DNA of 64,000 nucleotides from Budorcas taxicolor (Eukaryota > Chordata > Mammalia > Artiodactyla > Bovidae): NCBI RefSeq assembly GCF_023091745.1, contig NC_068910.1, positions 42,829,272-42,893,271 on the forward strand, given 5' to 3'. The translations under genes and the position numbers were made by a program. Below the pieces are notes generated by a model. It did no database searches and was not told the DNA's origin. It worked only from the letters and a program-made list of their open reading frames with translations. Shown piece by piece: positions 10,759 to 20,859 of the stretch (positions within the stretch are counted from its first letter, which is position 1; every line of letters begins with the position of its first letter).

Positions 10759-11180
10759 GGTTATCGTTACCTTCTTTCTAAATTCCACATATATGTGTTA
10801 ATATTGGTGTTTTTTTTCTGGCTTACTTCACTCTGTATAATCAGCTCCAGTTTCATCCACCTCATTAGAACTGATTCAAATGTATTCCTTTTAATGGCTA
10901 AGTAATACTCCATTGTGTATCTATACCACAGCTTTCTTATAGATTCATCTGCTGATGGACATCTAGGTTGCTTCCATGTCCTGGCTATTATAAACAGTGG
11001 GCAGCTGGGATTTTGATAAGGATTGCATGCACTAAATCTGTAGATCTGGAGAGTATTATCATCTTAGCAAAGTAAGTTTTTTGATCCATGAAAGTGGGAT
11101 GTTTTTCCATTATTTAGACCTTTAATTTCTTTCAACAATGTTGTTTGCAGAGTATAAGTTTTGCCCTTCTTTTATTAAAT

Positions 11181-11368
11181 ATTTCCCTGTGGCTCAGAGG
11201 TTAAAGTGTCTGCCTCCAGTGTGGGAGACCCATCGGGAAGATCTCCTGGAGAAGGAAATGATAACCCACTCCAGTATTCTTGCCTGGAAAATCCCATGGA
11301 CAGAGAAGCCTGGTAGGCTACAGTCCACGGGGTCGCAAAGAGTCGGACATGACTGAGCGACTTCACTT
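11181..11368 (+). mobile_element. Bov-tA SINE in old L1
   Basis: The tRNA-derived head (CCCTGTGGCTCAGAGGTTAA, then GGGAGACCCATCGGG) is followed by a BovA monomer ending in GACTGAGCGACTTCACTT. It splits L1 sequence TTATTAAAT...TGATGCTATTGTAAG. The Pol III B-box is degraded. Confidence 0.9.
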
Positions 11369-13480
11369 TATTGTTTGATGCTATTGTAAGCAGAATTAAT
11401 CTGCAGCTCATTCAAGTGTATAGAAACACCATTGATTTTAATATATTTATCTTGCATTCTGCAACTTTGATCAACTGTTTGTGTTTTTTTTAGTGAATTT
11501 CCTAGAGCATTCTATATACCAGACCATGTCCTCTGTAAATATAGTTGTACTTCTTTACCAATCTGGATGCCTTTTATTTTTCTTCTCTAATTTTCCTGAC
11601 TAGAGCTTGCAACACAACATTGAATAAATCTGGTGACAGCAGACATCCTTGTCCTGTTCCTGATGTTAGGAGGAAAGCATTCATTCTCTCACCATTAAGT
11701 ACAAGTTTAGCTGGTGGTGTATGTTTGGTTGATATCCTTTATGAGGCTGAGGAACTTCTCTCTATTAATGGTTTGCTAGATATTTTTATCATAAAGAAGG
11801 TGTTGAATTTGTCTCTTTTGTCTCTTTCCCATGCCTACTGAGATGTTGCATGCATTCTCCTCTATTCTATTGATATGATGTATTACATTATTTGATTTTC
11901 TCATGTTTAACCAACCTTGCATCCTGGGATAAATTCCACTTGGTCACAGTGTGTAAAGTGATTTTTTTTTTTAATGTTTATGGATTCAGTTTGCTAGTAT
12001 TTTTTAAATAATGAATTTTTGTAAGAGGTTATTAGTCTGTTCTTTTCTTCTCCTGTGATATTTTCCCCCTGGTTTTGATATTAGAGTAATTTTGGCCCAC
12101 AGAATGAGTTAGGAAGTGTTTTCTCCTCTTTCTGGAAAGCTAGTGAATAACTGTCATTAATTAATCTTTAAATATTTGGCAGAATTCATAAGTGAAGCCT
12201 TCTAGGTCTGGTTCCTTTGTAATTTTGTTCATATTTAATCACTAATCCACTCTCTTTACTTGTTATAGGTCTATTGAGATACTCTGGTTTTTCTTCAGTT
12301 CCAGTAAATTTTGCCTTTCTAGGAACTTTTCCATTGTATCCAATTTATCTAATTTGTTGCTGTACAGCTGTTCATCATACTCTTTTACAATTCTTACAAT
12401 TCCTGCAATTCCTGTAAGGTTAGAAGGTAAGGTCTTTCATCCCTGATTCCAGTAATTTGAGTCTTCTAATTTTCTTGGTTAATCTAGCTTAAAGGCTTAT
12501 CAACTTTATTGATCTTTTTAAGTAACTAACTTTTGATTCTGTTAATCATTCTCTATTGTTTTTCTATCACCCATTTCATTAATTTCTAATCTTCATTATT
12601 TCCTTCATTCTGTTTGAGTTTAGTTTGCTCTTTCTCCAGAATCTTAAGGTAGAAGGTCATGTTATTGATTTGAGATCTTTCTTCTTTTTTAATATAGGCA
12701 TTGATAGTTGTAAGTTTCCCTCTAAGTACTGCTTTAGCTGCATCCCATAAGTTGTGGTATGCTGCGTTTTCACTTTCATTCTTTTCATAGTATGTTCTGT
12801 CTTTGTGATTTCTTCTTTGACCCAATGCTTATTTGAAACTGTGTTATTTCCCATATATTTGTGTATCTCCTCCAAATTCCTTGTTTTTGATTTCTAATCC
12901 CATTCCGTTGTGAGCAAAGAACACACTTTATATTATTTCCATATTTTTTAATTTATTAAGACTTGGTTTATGGCATAGCACGTGGTCTATTCTAGAATAT
13001 GTTCCATACGCGCTTGAGAGGAATATGTGTTCGGCTGTTGTTGGGTAGGCTGTCTGATAACTGTAAGGTCTAGTTTGTCTATAACATTGTTCAAGCCTTC
13101 CATTCCTTGTTGCTCTTCTGCCTAGAGCTCTTCTTCTTTCCATTTATTATTGAAACTAGGATATTGAAGTCTTCAACTACTACTGTTGTACGGACTATTT
13201 CTCCTTTAATTCTGTCAGTTTTTGCTTCATGTATTTTGGGGCTCTGTTATCAGAGGGATGTTTGTCTATCTCTATCTTTATGTAGATCTTTTCCTGATGG
13301 ATTTACTCTTTCATCATTATAGAATGCCCTCATTCACCTCAAGGAACGTTTTTATTCTAAAATCGACACTCCGGCTGTGTTATGGTTGCTGTCTGCATGA
13401 TATACTTTTCACACCATGTTACTTTCAATTTATTTTGTCTTTGAATCTAAAGTGTCTCCTATAAACAGCATACAGTTGTT

Positions 13481-13592
13481 TTTAAATATCAGTGTATATG
13501 TCAACACTGATATTTAAATATTAGTGCTTTTTAAATATCACTGTTTAAATACCACTGCTTTTTAGATATCAGTGTATATGTCAACACTGTGG
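13481..13592. repeat. Palindromic hairpin plus 80-bp-spaced direct repeat
   Basis: TTTAAATATCAGTGT (13481-13495) and its exact reverse complement (13504-13518) are separated by an 8-base loop, ATATGTCA. A 24-base piece spanning most of one arm, the loop and part of the other arm (13486-13509) recurs exactly at 13566-13589. The intervening bases are variations on TTTAAATATCACT. No transposon family is recognised. Confidence 0.85.
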
Positions 13593-13699
13593 AAAAAACA
13601 TATAAAGCCTTCATATTATTATAAATAAGAATCCTGACCTCGCAGACCCTCTGAAAGAGGTCCACAGTCCATTCTTTGAGAATTACTGCAACAGTAAGC

Positions 13700-14342
13700 A
13701 TTTATTTAACCTTTGCATCAGTGAATTACCTGTGTGTAGAAAAAACTGGAAAAAGCTGATTTGCTGGGGAACAGGATTCTGGATATATTTTTTCCCTTAT
13801 AAATGTTGGTGTTGCCATTATGAATGCATAGTAAGTAATTCGAAGGGTAAGAAGCACACATTTCTTCATAATCGACTTTCAGGAAGTTTGGTTTGATTCA
13901 TATACTGCTTCAACCAAATTCCTGTTAATAATTCCAGCTTCAGCTTATCCTATTACAATGCACTAGCCTTGGTGGCCTCTAAGTCAGCTTCCTCCTTAGG
14001 TTTCAAGCCAGCCAGTCTCTTCCTTTCTTGCTGGAGCAGATTAGGAACATGCCTCCTTTGGACAGAAATGCATGCCTCTGGCTCATGCTCTTGGGGCCTC
14101 TCCATGGCAGGGATCTCCTCTTGACATTTGCTGGTGAGGGAATCGGGCTGCTGCCAGCACTTTTGAGCTAAATCAGCGTCTTCCTCTGGCCCAGCCTCTG
14201 ACACCACACGAGAAGTTCAGGCTGGATGAAAGCAACCCAGCAACTGTTCTCATCCAGCTGAGAGTTGAACAGATGCCCTAAGACAAGTCCCCAAATAATG
14301 GTGACTACAAGGCAGAATATGATAAAGGCCATCAGAGAAGTA
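13700..14342 (-). pseudogene. Candidate terminal exon of a small membrane protein, frame-broken
   Basis: Read on the minus strand, a splice-acceptor-like end (branch-point-like CTACTAAT, then GGTTTGTTAG, with AG at 14343-14344) precedes a frame open from 14342 to 14171. That frame encodes a strongly hydrophobic helix: SLMAFIIFCLVVTIIWG plus LVLGHLF, about 24 residues. A hydrophilic NSQLDENSCW segment follows. At about 14205-14215 the reading must change frame (two extra bases, or a missing one) to enter an 83-codon frame rich in E, K, Q and R. That frame starts VSEAGPEEDADLAQ and ends in TAA at 13955-13953. An AATAAA poly(A) signal sits at 13706-13701, about 245 bases past the stop. No interspersed repeat is recognised here. 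I do not recognise the family. It could be a unitary pseudogene, a real exon with an assembly error, or chance. Confidence 0.35.
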
Positions 14343-14344
14343 CT

Positions 14345-14795
14345 AACAAACCAGTATTAGTAGGTCACTTGGTAATTATTAACTAATTGACAACAGGATT
14401 AATGGAGGAAGAAATTATATAAGCAGAGGGCTCTTGAAAGCCTTTTCTCCCTTTCAGGGAGAAAGGGATCATTGAGGAAGATGAAAAAAACAGTGAAGCA
14501 AAGAGAAGTAGGAGGAGAAGAGACAGGGGAGGAGGAGGAACTTGCAGACAAGAGGCAGGGAAAGTGAGTCCAGGGTATACAAGGGGGTGTGGTAAGCATA
14601 TCACCACGATAGTAGAGCCTTTTAGTTTTTTTCAAACAGTGGTCTTCTCCATAGTGGTCTCCTTTTTCTCCTAATTGTGAGGCCACACACTTATTCCAAG
14701 ATAGCTGCCATTGCCCAAACATTTGAGAAACTGGCATCTCCCTAGGAATATGGTGAATGGTGGAAAATACAAAAAAAGAGCCAATGAATTGTTAT
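14345..14795. other. Unassigned, purine-rich stretch
   Basis: A GA-rich run at about 14475-14560 produces long serine/proline-rich frames on the minus strand (14383-14737). These look compositional rather than coding. Confidence 0.5.
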
Positions 14796-14799
14796 CAGA

Positions 14800-14946
14800 A
14801 TCCTGGGTTCAAGTCCTCTCAGTACTACTCAGGAGCTGGGAGACTCAGGGCAATTGCTGATCCTGAATTGCACAGTTGGACATGTGTAGAAGTGGGTGAT
14901 GAGACCCAGCCCAGAGCTGCTTTGACGACTGCATGAGAAAATTAAG
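14800..14946 (+). repeat. MIR SINE, truncated by BovB insertion
   Basis: ATCCTGGGTTCAAGTCCTCT, GAGACTCAGGGCAATTGCTG and the diverged tail follow MIR order. The element stops where the BovB tail begins. Confidence 0.6.
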
Positions 14947-14947
14947 A

Positions 14948-15158
14948 CAGTTCAGTTCAGTCGCTCAGTCGTGTCTGACTCTTTGCGACTCTGTGGACTG
15001 CAGCATGCCAGGCCTCCTGTCTATCACCAACTCCTGGAGCTTTCTCAAACTCATGTCCATCAAGTTGGTGATGCCATCCAACCATCTCATCCTCTGTCGT
15101 CCCCTTCTCCTCTTCAATCTTTCCCAGCACCAGGGTCTCTTCCAATAAGTCAGTTCCA
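14948..15158 (-). mobile_element. BovB 3'-end fragment
   Basis: This is the BovB tail block (CAGTTCAGTCGCTCAGTCG) followed by minus-strand sequence for the last about 60 codons and 3' UTR. It is 5'-truncated to about 210 bp. Several small deletions are present relative to other copies, e.g. in the CTTCTCCTCTTCAATC segment. Confidence 0.9.
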
Positions 15159-15159
15159 A

Positions 15160-15795
15160 TGAAGACAGAGAGCTGTGCAAGTCTGACTGGACAGGGTTTT
15201 GTCTTTGAGGCAACAAAGAGCCACTCAGGACCCGGAGCCTGGCACCGGCAAGCACTCAAACCAAGGTAAAGTGGAGGTGGCTGAATAATTAACAAGATAC
15301 AATGAGTTCATTTCTTTGAGAGGCATGGTATCATGGGTTGGAAAGCAGGTTCCTAAATTTTTTTTGAGCAAAATGAAGCATCACTGGAACAAACACAGCG
15401 TCTCCAAAATAACTGCTTTTTTTTTTAAGATGAGAAATCTTATCTTACATTTTTAAAAGAACCATAATACCATTTTCTAGCTACAAACTAAATACAATTC
15501 CTTAATATCACCAAATATCCAGAAAGGGTTCTAATTTTCAGTTATCCTCAAATCTAGTTGTAAATCATGATTCAAAAGAAATCTACATATTGGAATTGAT
15601 TTTCCCTTCTTTTGGTCTCTTAAGCCATGGGTTTCTCCCCACCATTTCAATTTATTTGAACTGATATCCTTTCTTTTCCTTTCACTTTTCTTCTGAATTG
15701 ATACCTTTTCTTAAAGATTTTTCTCACAGCCTGGATTTGCTCAGTGTGATGTCCTTCTGTCTTGCAACATTCCTGTTTTAAGTGAACAGCTGGGT
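15160..15795. other. Unassigned AT-rich stretch
   Basis: Two T-runs (15357-15364, 15418-15427) occur; no gene or recognised repeat is seen. Confidence 0.5.
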
Positions 15796-15801
15796 TTAGA
15801 A

Positions 15802-16014
15802 CAATGCTCAGCAAACTGTAACCTGTGGGAAAAATACAGCCTGGGGTCTGTTTTTGCAAACAAAGGCTAACTAGAAACAGCCATACTCCTGTGCTCACGT
15901 GCTGTGTGTTTCTATGCTTTCTAGCAGGCTCCTGTAATTGTGACTGAGACCATCCACAAAGCCCGAAGTGCTGCTCTTTGCCTTGGCCCTTTACAGAAAA
16001 GGTTTGTTGGCTCC
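15802..16014 (+). mobile_element. hAT-type MITE, diverged copy
   Basis: Ends resembling CAATGCTCAGCAAACTGT and CTTTACAGAAAAGGTTTGTT plus GGCTCCAG, with internal CTGTTTTTGCAAACAAAGG and ACAAAGCCCGAAGTG, match in order the same family as 42091-42536. A degraded 8-bp TSD is possible (GTTTAGAA and GTTTTGGA, 6 of 8). It is non-autonomous, with no coding. Confidence 0.7.
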
Positions 16015-16106
16015 AGTTTTGGATGCTTGATGGGATTAACTCTTTTGCAAGACAGTGTCACAAGCAGTGCTTGCGGAAGCAGATAATGACCTGCTGTCTC
16101 TTTCTG

Positions 16107-16330
16107 TCATGTTAGCAGCTGTTACCGCTACGGCATAGATCCATTAAATCATTAGGGGCTGCCAAACAGCCCCTAGATTGATTAGAATGCTTGGTTAGAA
16201 TGCGACTGGCTAGAATGCTTGTACCTGGAGAAAGCTCCCTCACCTGCTCTGTCGTTAGCCAGAGCTAAAGTAGAAAAGAGAATAAAGATCTTGATTCTTC
16301 CCTTTTATTCACTAGCTTCCAAAACAGGGA
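16107..16330 (+). repeat. Possible short LTR-like segment with a 9-bp hairpin
   Basis: It begins TGTTAGCAG, contains a perfect 9-bp hairpin (TAGGGGCTG at 16153-16161, CAGCCCCTA at 16167-16175), has AATAAAG at about 16281, and ends near AAAACA before GGGAGTGGGCTCCCC. Layout alone suggests an LTR; no TSD or family was identified. Confidence 0.25.
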
Positions 16331-16331
16331 G

Positions 16332-17195
16332 TGGGCTCCCCGACATCTTCACATGGTGATCAATTACAATTATTGTTTCAGTTTCATTATGACTTTTGAT
16401 ATTTCACTTGATAACTTTTCACCCACTGTGGTTGCTGTTCTTGCTGATGGTCATCTCCAGCCAGGGGAAGCCTCTTCAAACTGGCCTGAGTCCTTTGGAA
16501 ATAAACCCAGTCATTTCTGTTGGCTTCCCTGCTACCTAGCATGAACAACTTATATACACTCGGTCATATTTAACTTGCGGGGAGGTCCTGGTTCTGTGTT
16601 TAAGTCGGATGACTTTGTGGTCACATATATCCTGGGACCGTGGGTGCTGTCAGCCTCATCTGACTTGCTGCCTCTCAGGGTGGACTAAGGTACACACTTG
16701 GTTTTAAATTCCATACATCAAACATGGGTAAGCAAATTCGAAGCAAACCTCTTTTTTCTTCACAGTCTCCCACATTCCTCTCACTGTCTCTCTCTCTCCC
16801 AGAGGGAAACCTCCAAAGCTCCCAAGTGTAATAGTAGTCATAGAGGGACATCCACCTGTGCTCTGCCCCTCAAAGGTGAGCACAGAGCATCCTGAGCTGG
16901 ACCTACTTGCCTGCTTCTGTTCCAGACACCTGGGGCCATTTCCTTTCTGCTCCCTGCTGGCTCTCCACCTCAAGGGATCACAACCGGGGCCTCAGTGACC
17001 CATGAGGTGCTAGAACTTAAAAGCACATACCGTTGGCTTCCTTCTGTTGAGGGGGAGGAGGAAAGGAAAGGGAGCAGGAAGGTGGGCCTGTCACACACAG
17101 CTCTCCAATGTCTGCAACAGGCTTTGACACTTGGTCTCTCTTCCAATCTGTGCAGTCACTTTGTAAGGAAAGGGTCTTTATGACTTTATGGTTCA
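16332..17195. other. Unassigned stretch
   Basis: No gene is seen. Opposing open frames at 16698-16973 lie on both strands over the same bases and carry no motif. Confidence 0.5.
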
Positions 17196-17199
17196 TCTG

Positions 17200-17340
17200 G
17201 TTTTACAGATGAGGAGAGTAAAGGCCTGAGAACATATGTGACTTTCCCAAAGTCACACAATTAATAAATGGCAGAGCCAGAACCTAAATATAAGTTTCCT
17301 GTCTTTAAATCCAATGCTCTTGGCATGCCTCACCCCAGCC
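17200..17340 (-). repeat. MIR SINE fragment
   Basis: TTACAGATGAGGAGAGTAAA, CCAAAGTCACACAATTAATA and GGCAGAGCCAGAACC appear in reverse-complement MIR order. Confidence 0.8.
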
Positions 17341-17645
17341 ACCACTGCCATCTTCACAGAAAGACTGAAGTCAGCAAGTCAGCTCACCATCACCCAGATA
17401 ATTCATTCCAACCATGATGAGAAATGTTCAGAAAAGCAGTGTGTGTGTAAGCATGGAGAATAAGGTGAGCTACCCAGGGCTGTGGATACCGGAGTCAAGT
17501 TCAAGAAAGGCTTCCATGCAGGGAGGAGATCTAAGCTGAGACCCAAAGAACAAAGTAGAGGTGACCAGATGAGGAGAGGGGAGAAAAGTCCTCTTAGAGC
17601 TTAGCATGAAAAAGGCCCAGATTTGTGGGGAATTAAAGTTGCCCA

Positions 17646-17863
17646 TGGGCTTCCCTGGTGCTCAGGATGGTGAAGAATCCACTTGCAGTGAGGGAGACCT
17701 GGGTTCGATCCCTGGGTTGGGAAGATCCTCTGGAGGAGGGCATGGCAACCCACTCCAGTATTCTTGCCTGGAGAATCCTCATGAACAGAGGAACCTGGCA
17801 GACTATGGTCCATGGGGCTGAAAAGAGTTGGACATGACTGAGCAACTAAGCACAGCACAGCAC
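17646..17863 (+). mobile_element. Bov-tA SINE with target-site duplication
   Basis: The tRNA-Glu-derived head has A-box-like TGGTGCTCAGGATGG and an intact B box (GGTTCGATCCC at 17702-17712). It is followed by a BovA monomer and an AGCACAGCACAGCACA tail. TSDs AAAGTTGCCCA (17635-17645) and AAAGGTGCCCA (17864-17874) differ by one base. The preserved B box means an internal Pol III promoter could still be present. Confidence 0.93.
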
Positions 17864-17879
17864 AAAGGTGCCCACAGAA

Positions 17880-18885
17880 GCTTCACCACCCCTCCCACAG
17901 AGAGGTGGAATAGTCTCCTCCCCTGGAATCTAGGTTGATCCTGTGACTTGTTTGGATCCACAAACACAGCAGAGGTGATGCAGGGCCTGGAGAGAGATGC
18001 AGGCTCTGCTCTGGCAAGCTTGCAATACTCCCCTTGGGACCCAGCTACCATACTGTGACAAGCCCAGGGGATCATGTGATGAGGCAAGCCCCTCTATGAT
18101 GGCTAATTTTATGTGTCAACTTGACCAGGCCACAGAGTGCCCAGATTTTCGCTCACTTTTCTGGTGTTCCTGTGAGACTGTTTTTAGATGAGATTAACAT
18201 TTGAATCAGCAGGCTTAGAAAAGCAGACTGCCCTCCCTAAGGTGGGCGGGCCTCATCCAATCAGTTGAAGGCCTGAAGAGCACTAAAAGTTTGACCTCCT
18301 CAGAGTAAGAGAGATTCTTTCCCACCTGACTGCCTTTGAGATGGGAAAGTGGTTTTTCTTCTGCCTTCAGACTCAAACAAAAACATCAGATCTTCCTGGG
18401 TCTCAAGCTTACTGGCTTTTGGACTGAATCTACATCATCAGCTCCTCTGGGTCTCAGGCCTTCAGACTCCAACCACAATAACACCATTGGCTTCCTGGGT
18501 CTCCTGACTTACCCTGCAGATCTCAGAATTACCTGTCTCCATAATCACCTGAACCCATCCCTCATTATAAATATCTTTCTATATTTATAAATACACATCC
18601 TACTGGTTCTGTTTCTTTAGAGACTCTCTCTAACACAGCCTTTAATGGAAAAGCCTGAGTTGAGCTCCCAGCTGTCAGCCATGTGTGTGAGCCATCTCAG
18701 TCATTCTAGCCCAGTGGCACCTTCAGGTGACAAGCCAACACCGCATGGGGTGGATGAACCATCCAGCTGAGCCCAGTCAACCCAGTGAGACAGAAAATGG
18801 GTGCTGCTGTCCTAAGTCCCTCAGTGTGGGGTGATTTGTGATGCAGCAACAGATAACAAAATCAGGGCAGAGTTCTGGTGTGCTG
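17880..18885 (+). repeat. MLT1-type MaLR LTR, split by another repeat
   Basis: The left part (17880-18092) has TGGAATCTAGGTTGATCCTG and TGACTTGTTTGG. The right part (18640-18885) has CCATCCAGCTGAGCCCAGTC, a GTCCCTCAGTGTGGGGTG segment and ATGCAGCAACAGATAACAAA. Together these are the two halves of one MLT1 LTR of the ERVL-MaLR class. No internal retroviral region is present. Confidence 0.7.
18093..18640 (+). repeat. Ancient repeat inserted in MLT1, family not named
   Basis: It starts GATGGCTAATTTTATGTGTC and ends ACTGGTTCTGTTTCTTTAGA plus CTCTCTCTAACACA. Between are CTCATCCAATCAGTTGAAGG and repeated TCTTCCTGGGTCTC-type blocks. This is a common mammalian interspersed repeat with LTR-like TG...CA ends. 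It interrupts the MLT1, so it is the later arrival. Confidence 0.65.
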
Positions 18886-19212
18886 GCATAAAGAAGACCA
18901 GTGTAAGTGAGCAGAGAGTACACAGGGGTGGACAGAGCAGCAGAAGAAAGGAGTGAAGAGTTAAGCAGTGCCAGATCATGCACGATCTTGTAGGCCATGC
19001 AAGTTTCAGTTAAGAGTTTGAATGTTTTATTCACCTTCATTTTCATCTGTCTGTTCCACCTCATCTTTTTGTCTTTAGCCCCAGGTTTACTGCCAAAGTG
19101 CTATTTGGAATTAAGCACCGTGAGGGTCACCACTGCCAATACACAAGTATGAACTATTCTTCATCACTTCTGCAGGTATGAATTTTTCACACCCAAGAGT
19201 CCAAGTAACTCA

Positions 19213-19652
19213 TGTGTATAGTGGTCATGTATGGATGTGAGAGTTGGACTGTGAAGAAAGCTGAGCATCAAAGAATTGATGCTTTTGAACTGTGCTGCTG
19301 GAGAAGACGCTTGAGAGTCCCTTGGACTGCAAGGAGATCCAACCAGTCCATTCTGAAGGAGATCAGCCCTGGGTGTTCTTTGGAAGGACTGATGCTAAGG
19401 CTGAAACTCCAGTACTTCGGCCACTTCATGCAAAGAGTTGACTCATTGGAAAAGACTCTGATGCTGGGAGGGATTGGGGGCAGGAGGAGACGGGGACGAC
19501 AGAAGATGAGATGGTTGGATGGCATCATCGACTCAATGGACATGAGTTTGAGTGAACTCTGGGAGATGGTGATGGACAGGGAGGTCTGGTGTGCTGCGAT
19601 TCATGGGGTCACAAAGAGTCGGACACAACTGAACGACTGATCTGATCTGATA
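19213..19652 (+). mobile_element. BovB 3' end with open C-terminal frame
   Basis: This 5'-truncated BovB copy starts at the VVMYGCESW segment and ends with the short TCTGATCTGA-type tail repeat. The frame 19212-19640 (142 codons) is uninterrupted from the fragment start through WCxRR, the NQSILKEISPG segment, the arginine-rich GGRRRRGRQKMRW segment and the terminal SRTQLND. The ERRRID CpG codons have become CAT CAA (19266-19271), so the frame survived without a stop. There is no RT active site in this fragment. Confidence 0.93.
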
Positions 19653-19654
19653 AA

Positions 19655-20205
19655 ACTGTAAATTCATTTCTCAAAAACTAAAAGGTTTTAATCTACCATT
19701 TCTATGGATGCAGAAAAACTGAAGCTTTCCAACTCAAAGAATTCAAATCATTTCTGATCTCAAACTCAGTCCCTTCCAGATAAATGCTCTGTTAATTTGG
19801 GATCTTCCCTTTTCCTTCTCCCTGAAGGCTGTGCCAAGTTCCCAACTTCTAGCCCTAGAGGGAGGGGGTTGAGTCCTGGGCCCTTCTCTGTTTCTGTTAG
19901 GAATGCTCATCTCCTGAGTCTTAGAAACTGGACTCCACTGTCCTGGAAACATGACCATCCCTTCTTACCTAAACCCTAAGCTCCTTCAGTCCACCTGCCC
20001 ACTTGCCCTCCCATGGCCCCCTTGGAGCCCTGGAAGTCTTGTCTTTCTACATACAATGCTCAAGTATGGAGCATTCCGTGAAATGGCCTCTTGTCTGTCA
20101 GCTGAGCCACCTTCCTCAGCCACTCATGACCCCATCACTCACATACTGCCGGATGACGAAGCTTCTCTACAAGCCCTGCAAGCTTCTGAATCATGGCTGG
20201 TGAAA
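19655..20205. other. Unassigned stretch
   Basis: A pyrimidine-rich segment at about 19970-20110 has no family I can name; no gene is seen. Confidence 0.5.
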
Positions 20206-20210
20206 CCAGA

Positions 20211-20247
20211 CAGGGGGTCTTTATATATCCTATATAAAGACCCCCTG
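20211..20247. repeat. Perfect 17-bp hairpin with a 3-base loop
   Basis: CAGGGGGTCTTTATATA at 20211-20227 is followed by loop TCC and the exact reverse complement at 20231-20247. After a small internal loop the stem may extend by CAG/CTG (20207-20209 with 20250-20252). It is too short for a typical pre-microRNA and outside any recognised repeat. Confidence 0.95.
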
Positions 20248-20249
20248 CT

Positions 20250-20858
20250 CTGCTATATCCTCAAATCTGTCTGGAATTGTGGGTGAGGGGTGTCTTCAGG
20301 TTTTATGTCATCCCAGCCCCATCCTGGGGTTTGCTTTGCAAAATGGATAGAAGGAACTTAAAATATCTAAATCTTGATCACATTCCCTCTGATACTTCCT
20401 TTCTGGCCAGCTAATCAAAGTCTCATTTCCCTTAAGAGACTCTGAAGATTTGTACTATAATGCTATTCTGAAAGTCATTCCAGTTCTTCACACTTAAAAA
20501 CCAAGCTTTTAGAATGCAATAATAAGCCTCTTCCTCAGAAATGTGATTCTTAACACTGAAACACATGGTTTTCAAGACTATCCTTTCTGCTATAGATTTT
20601 TAAGAATTTGACTCTACTTTCTCTGTTTCATATTCACAGGGAAGTATATATTCAAAGCCCTTGTTGCTGCTTGAATGGTATTAGAAAGAATAGGCATTAA
20701 AGGAGTTCACTAAAATAAAGTTTAGCAACATCATCTGATTATAATTTTCTTCAGTATTTGATGCAAGCACCAGAAGGGAGCTAGCCTATCTCACTGCTCC
20801 CATTTCTACCCACTAACTTAGAAGATGAATAAAAACCCAAGGCAGTCAAGTCTCGGTT
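20250..20858. other. Unassigned AT-rich stretch
   Basis: No gene, SINE or LINE is recognised. Confidence 0.5.
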
Positions 20859-20859
20859 T

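Larger units (their letters stand above)
9487..11001 (-). mobile_element. Young L1 (L1-BT type), 5'-truncated, in old L1
   Basis: The 3' UTR and the end of ORF2 of a bovine-type L1 lie on the minus strand, with the A-rich tail appearing as TTAATTAATTAATTTATTTA at about 9517-9536. A 13-bp TSD, CAGCTGGGATTTT, flanks it at 9474-9486 and 11002-11014. Minus-strand translation of 10800-10995 gives the usual L1 C-terminal WKQPRCPSADE and YTMEYY motifs. It is itself split by a BovB at 9850-10758. Confidence 0.93.
8425..13480 (-). mobile_element. Old L1 LINE, ORF2 relic on the minus strand, multiply interrupted
   Basis: Read on the minus strand this is L1 ORF2 from the endonuclease region (right) to the C-terminal region (left). 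Recognisable pieces are an SRIDHVLxHKPSLNKLKNMEI segment at about 12930-13000, an NLWDAAKAVLRGKL segment followed by IKKEERSQINNM at about 12640-12750, and the C-terminal WKQP-type region at the left, where the plus strand reads CTTGGGCATATACCTAAGAG at about 8450. Every frame is broken. It is interrupted by a young L1 (9487-11001) and a Bov-tA (11181-11368). Its own 3' UTR is missing where it meets the Tigger copy. Confidence 0.88.

Noticed and set aside
16107..16330. Endogenous retrovirus
   Set aside because: Only LTR-like layout is visible; no primer-binding site, TSD or gag/pol/env remnant was found nearby.
20211..20247. Hairpin as a microRNA precursor or rho-independent terminator
   Set aside because: The stem is only 17 bp with a 3-base loop, too short for a pre-miRNA, and rho-independent termination is not relevant in a mammalian nuclear genome.
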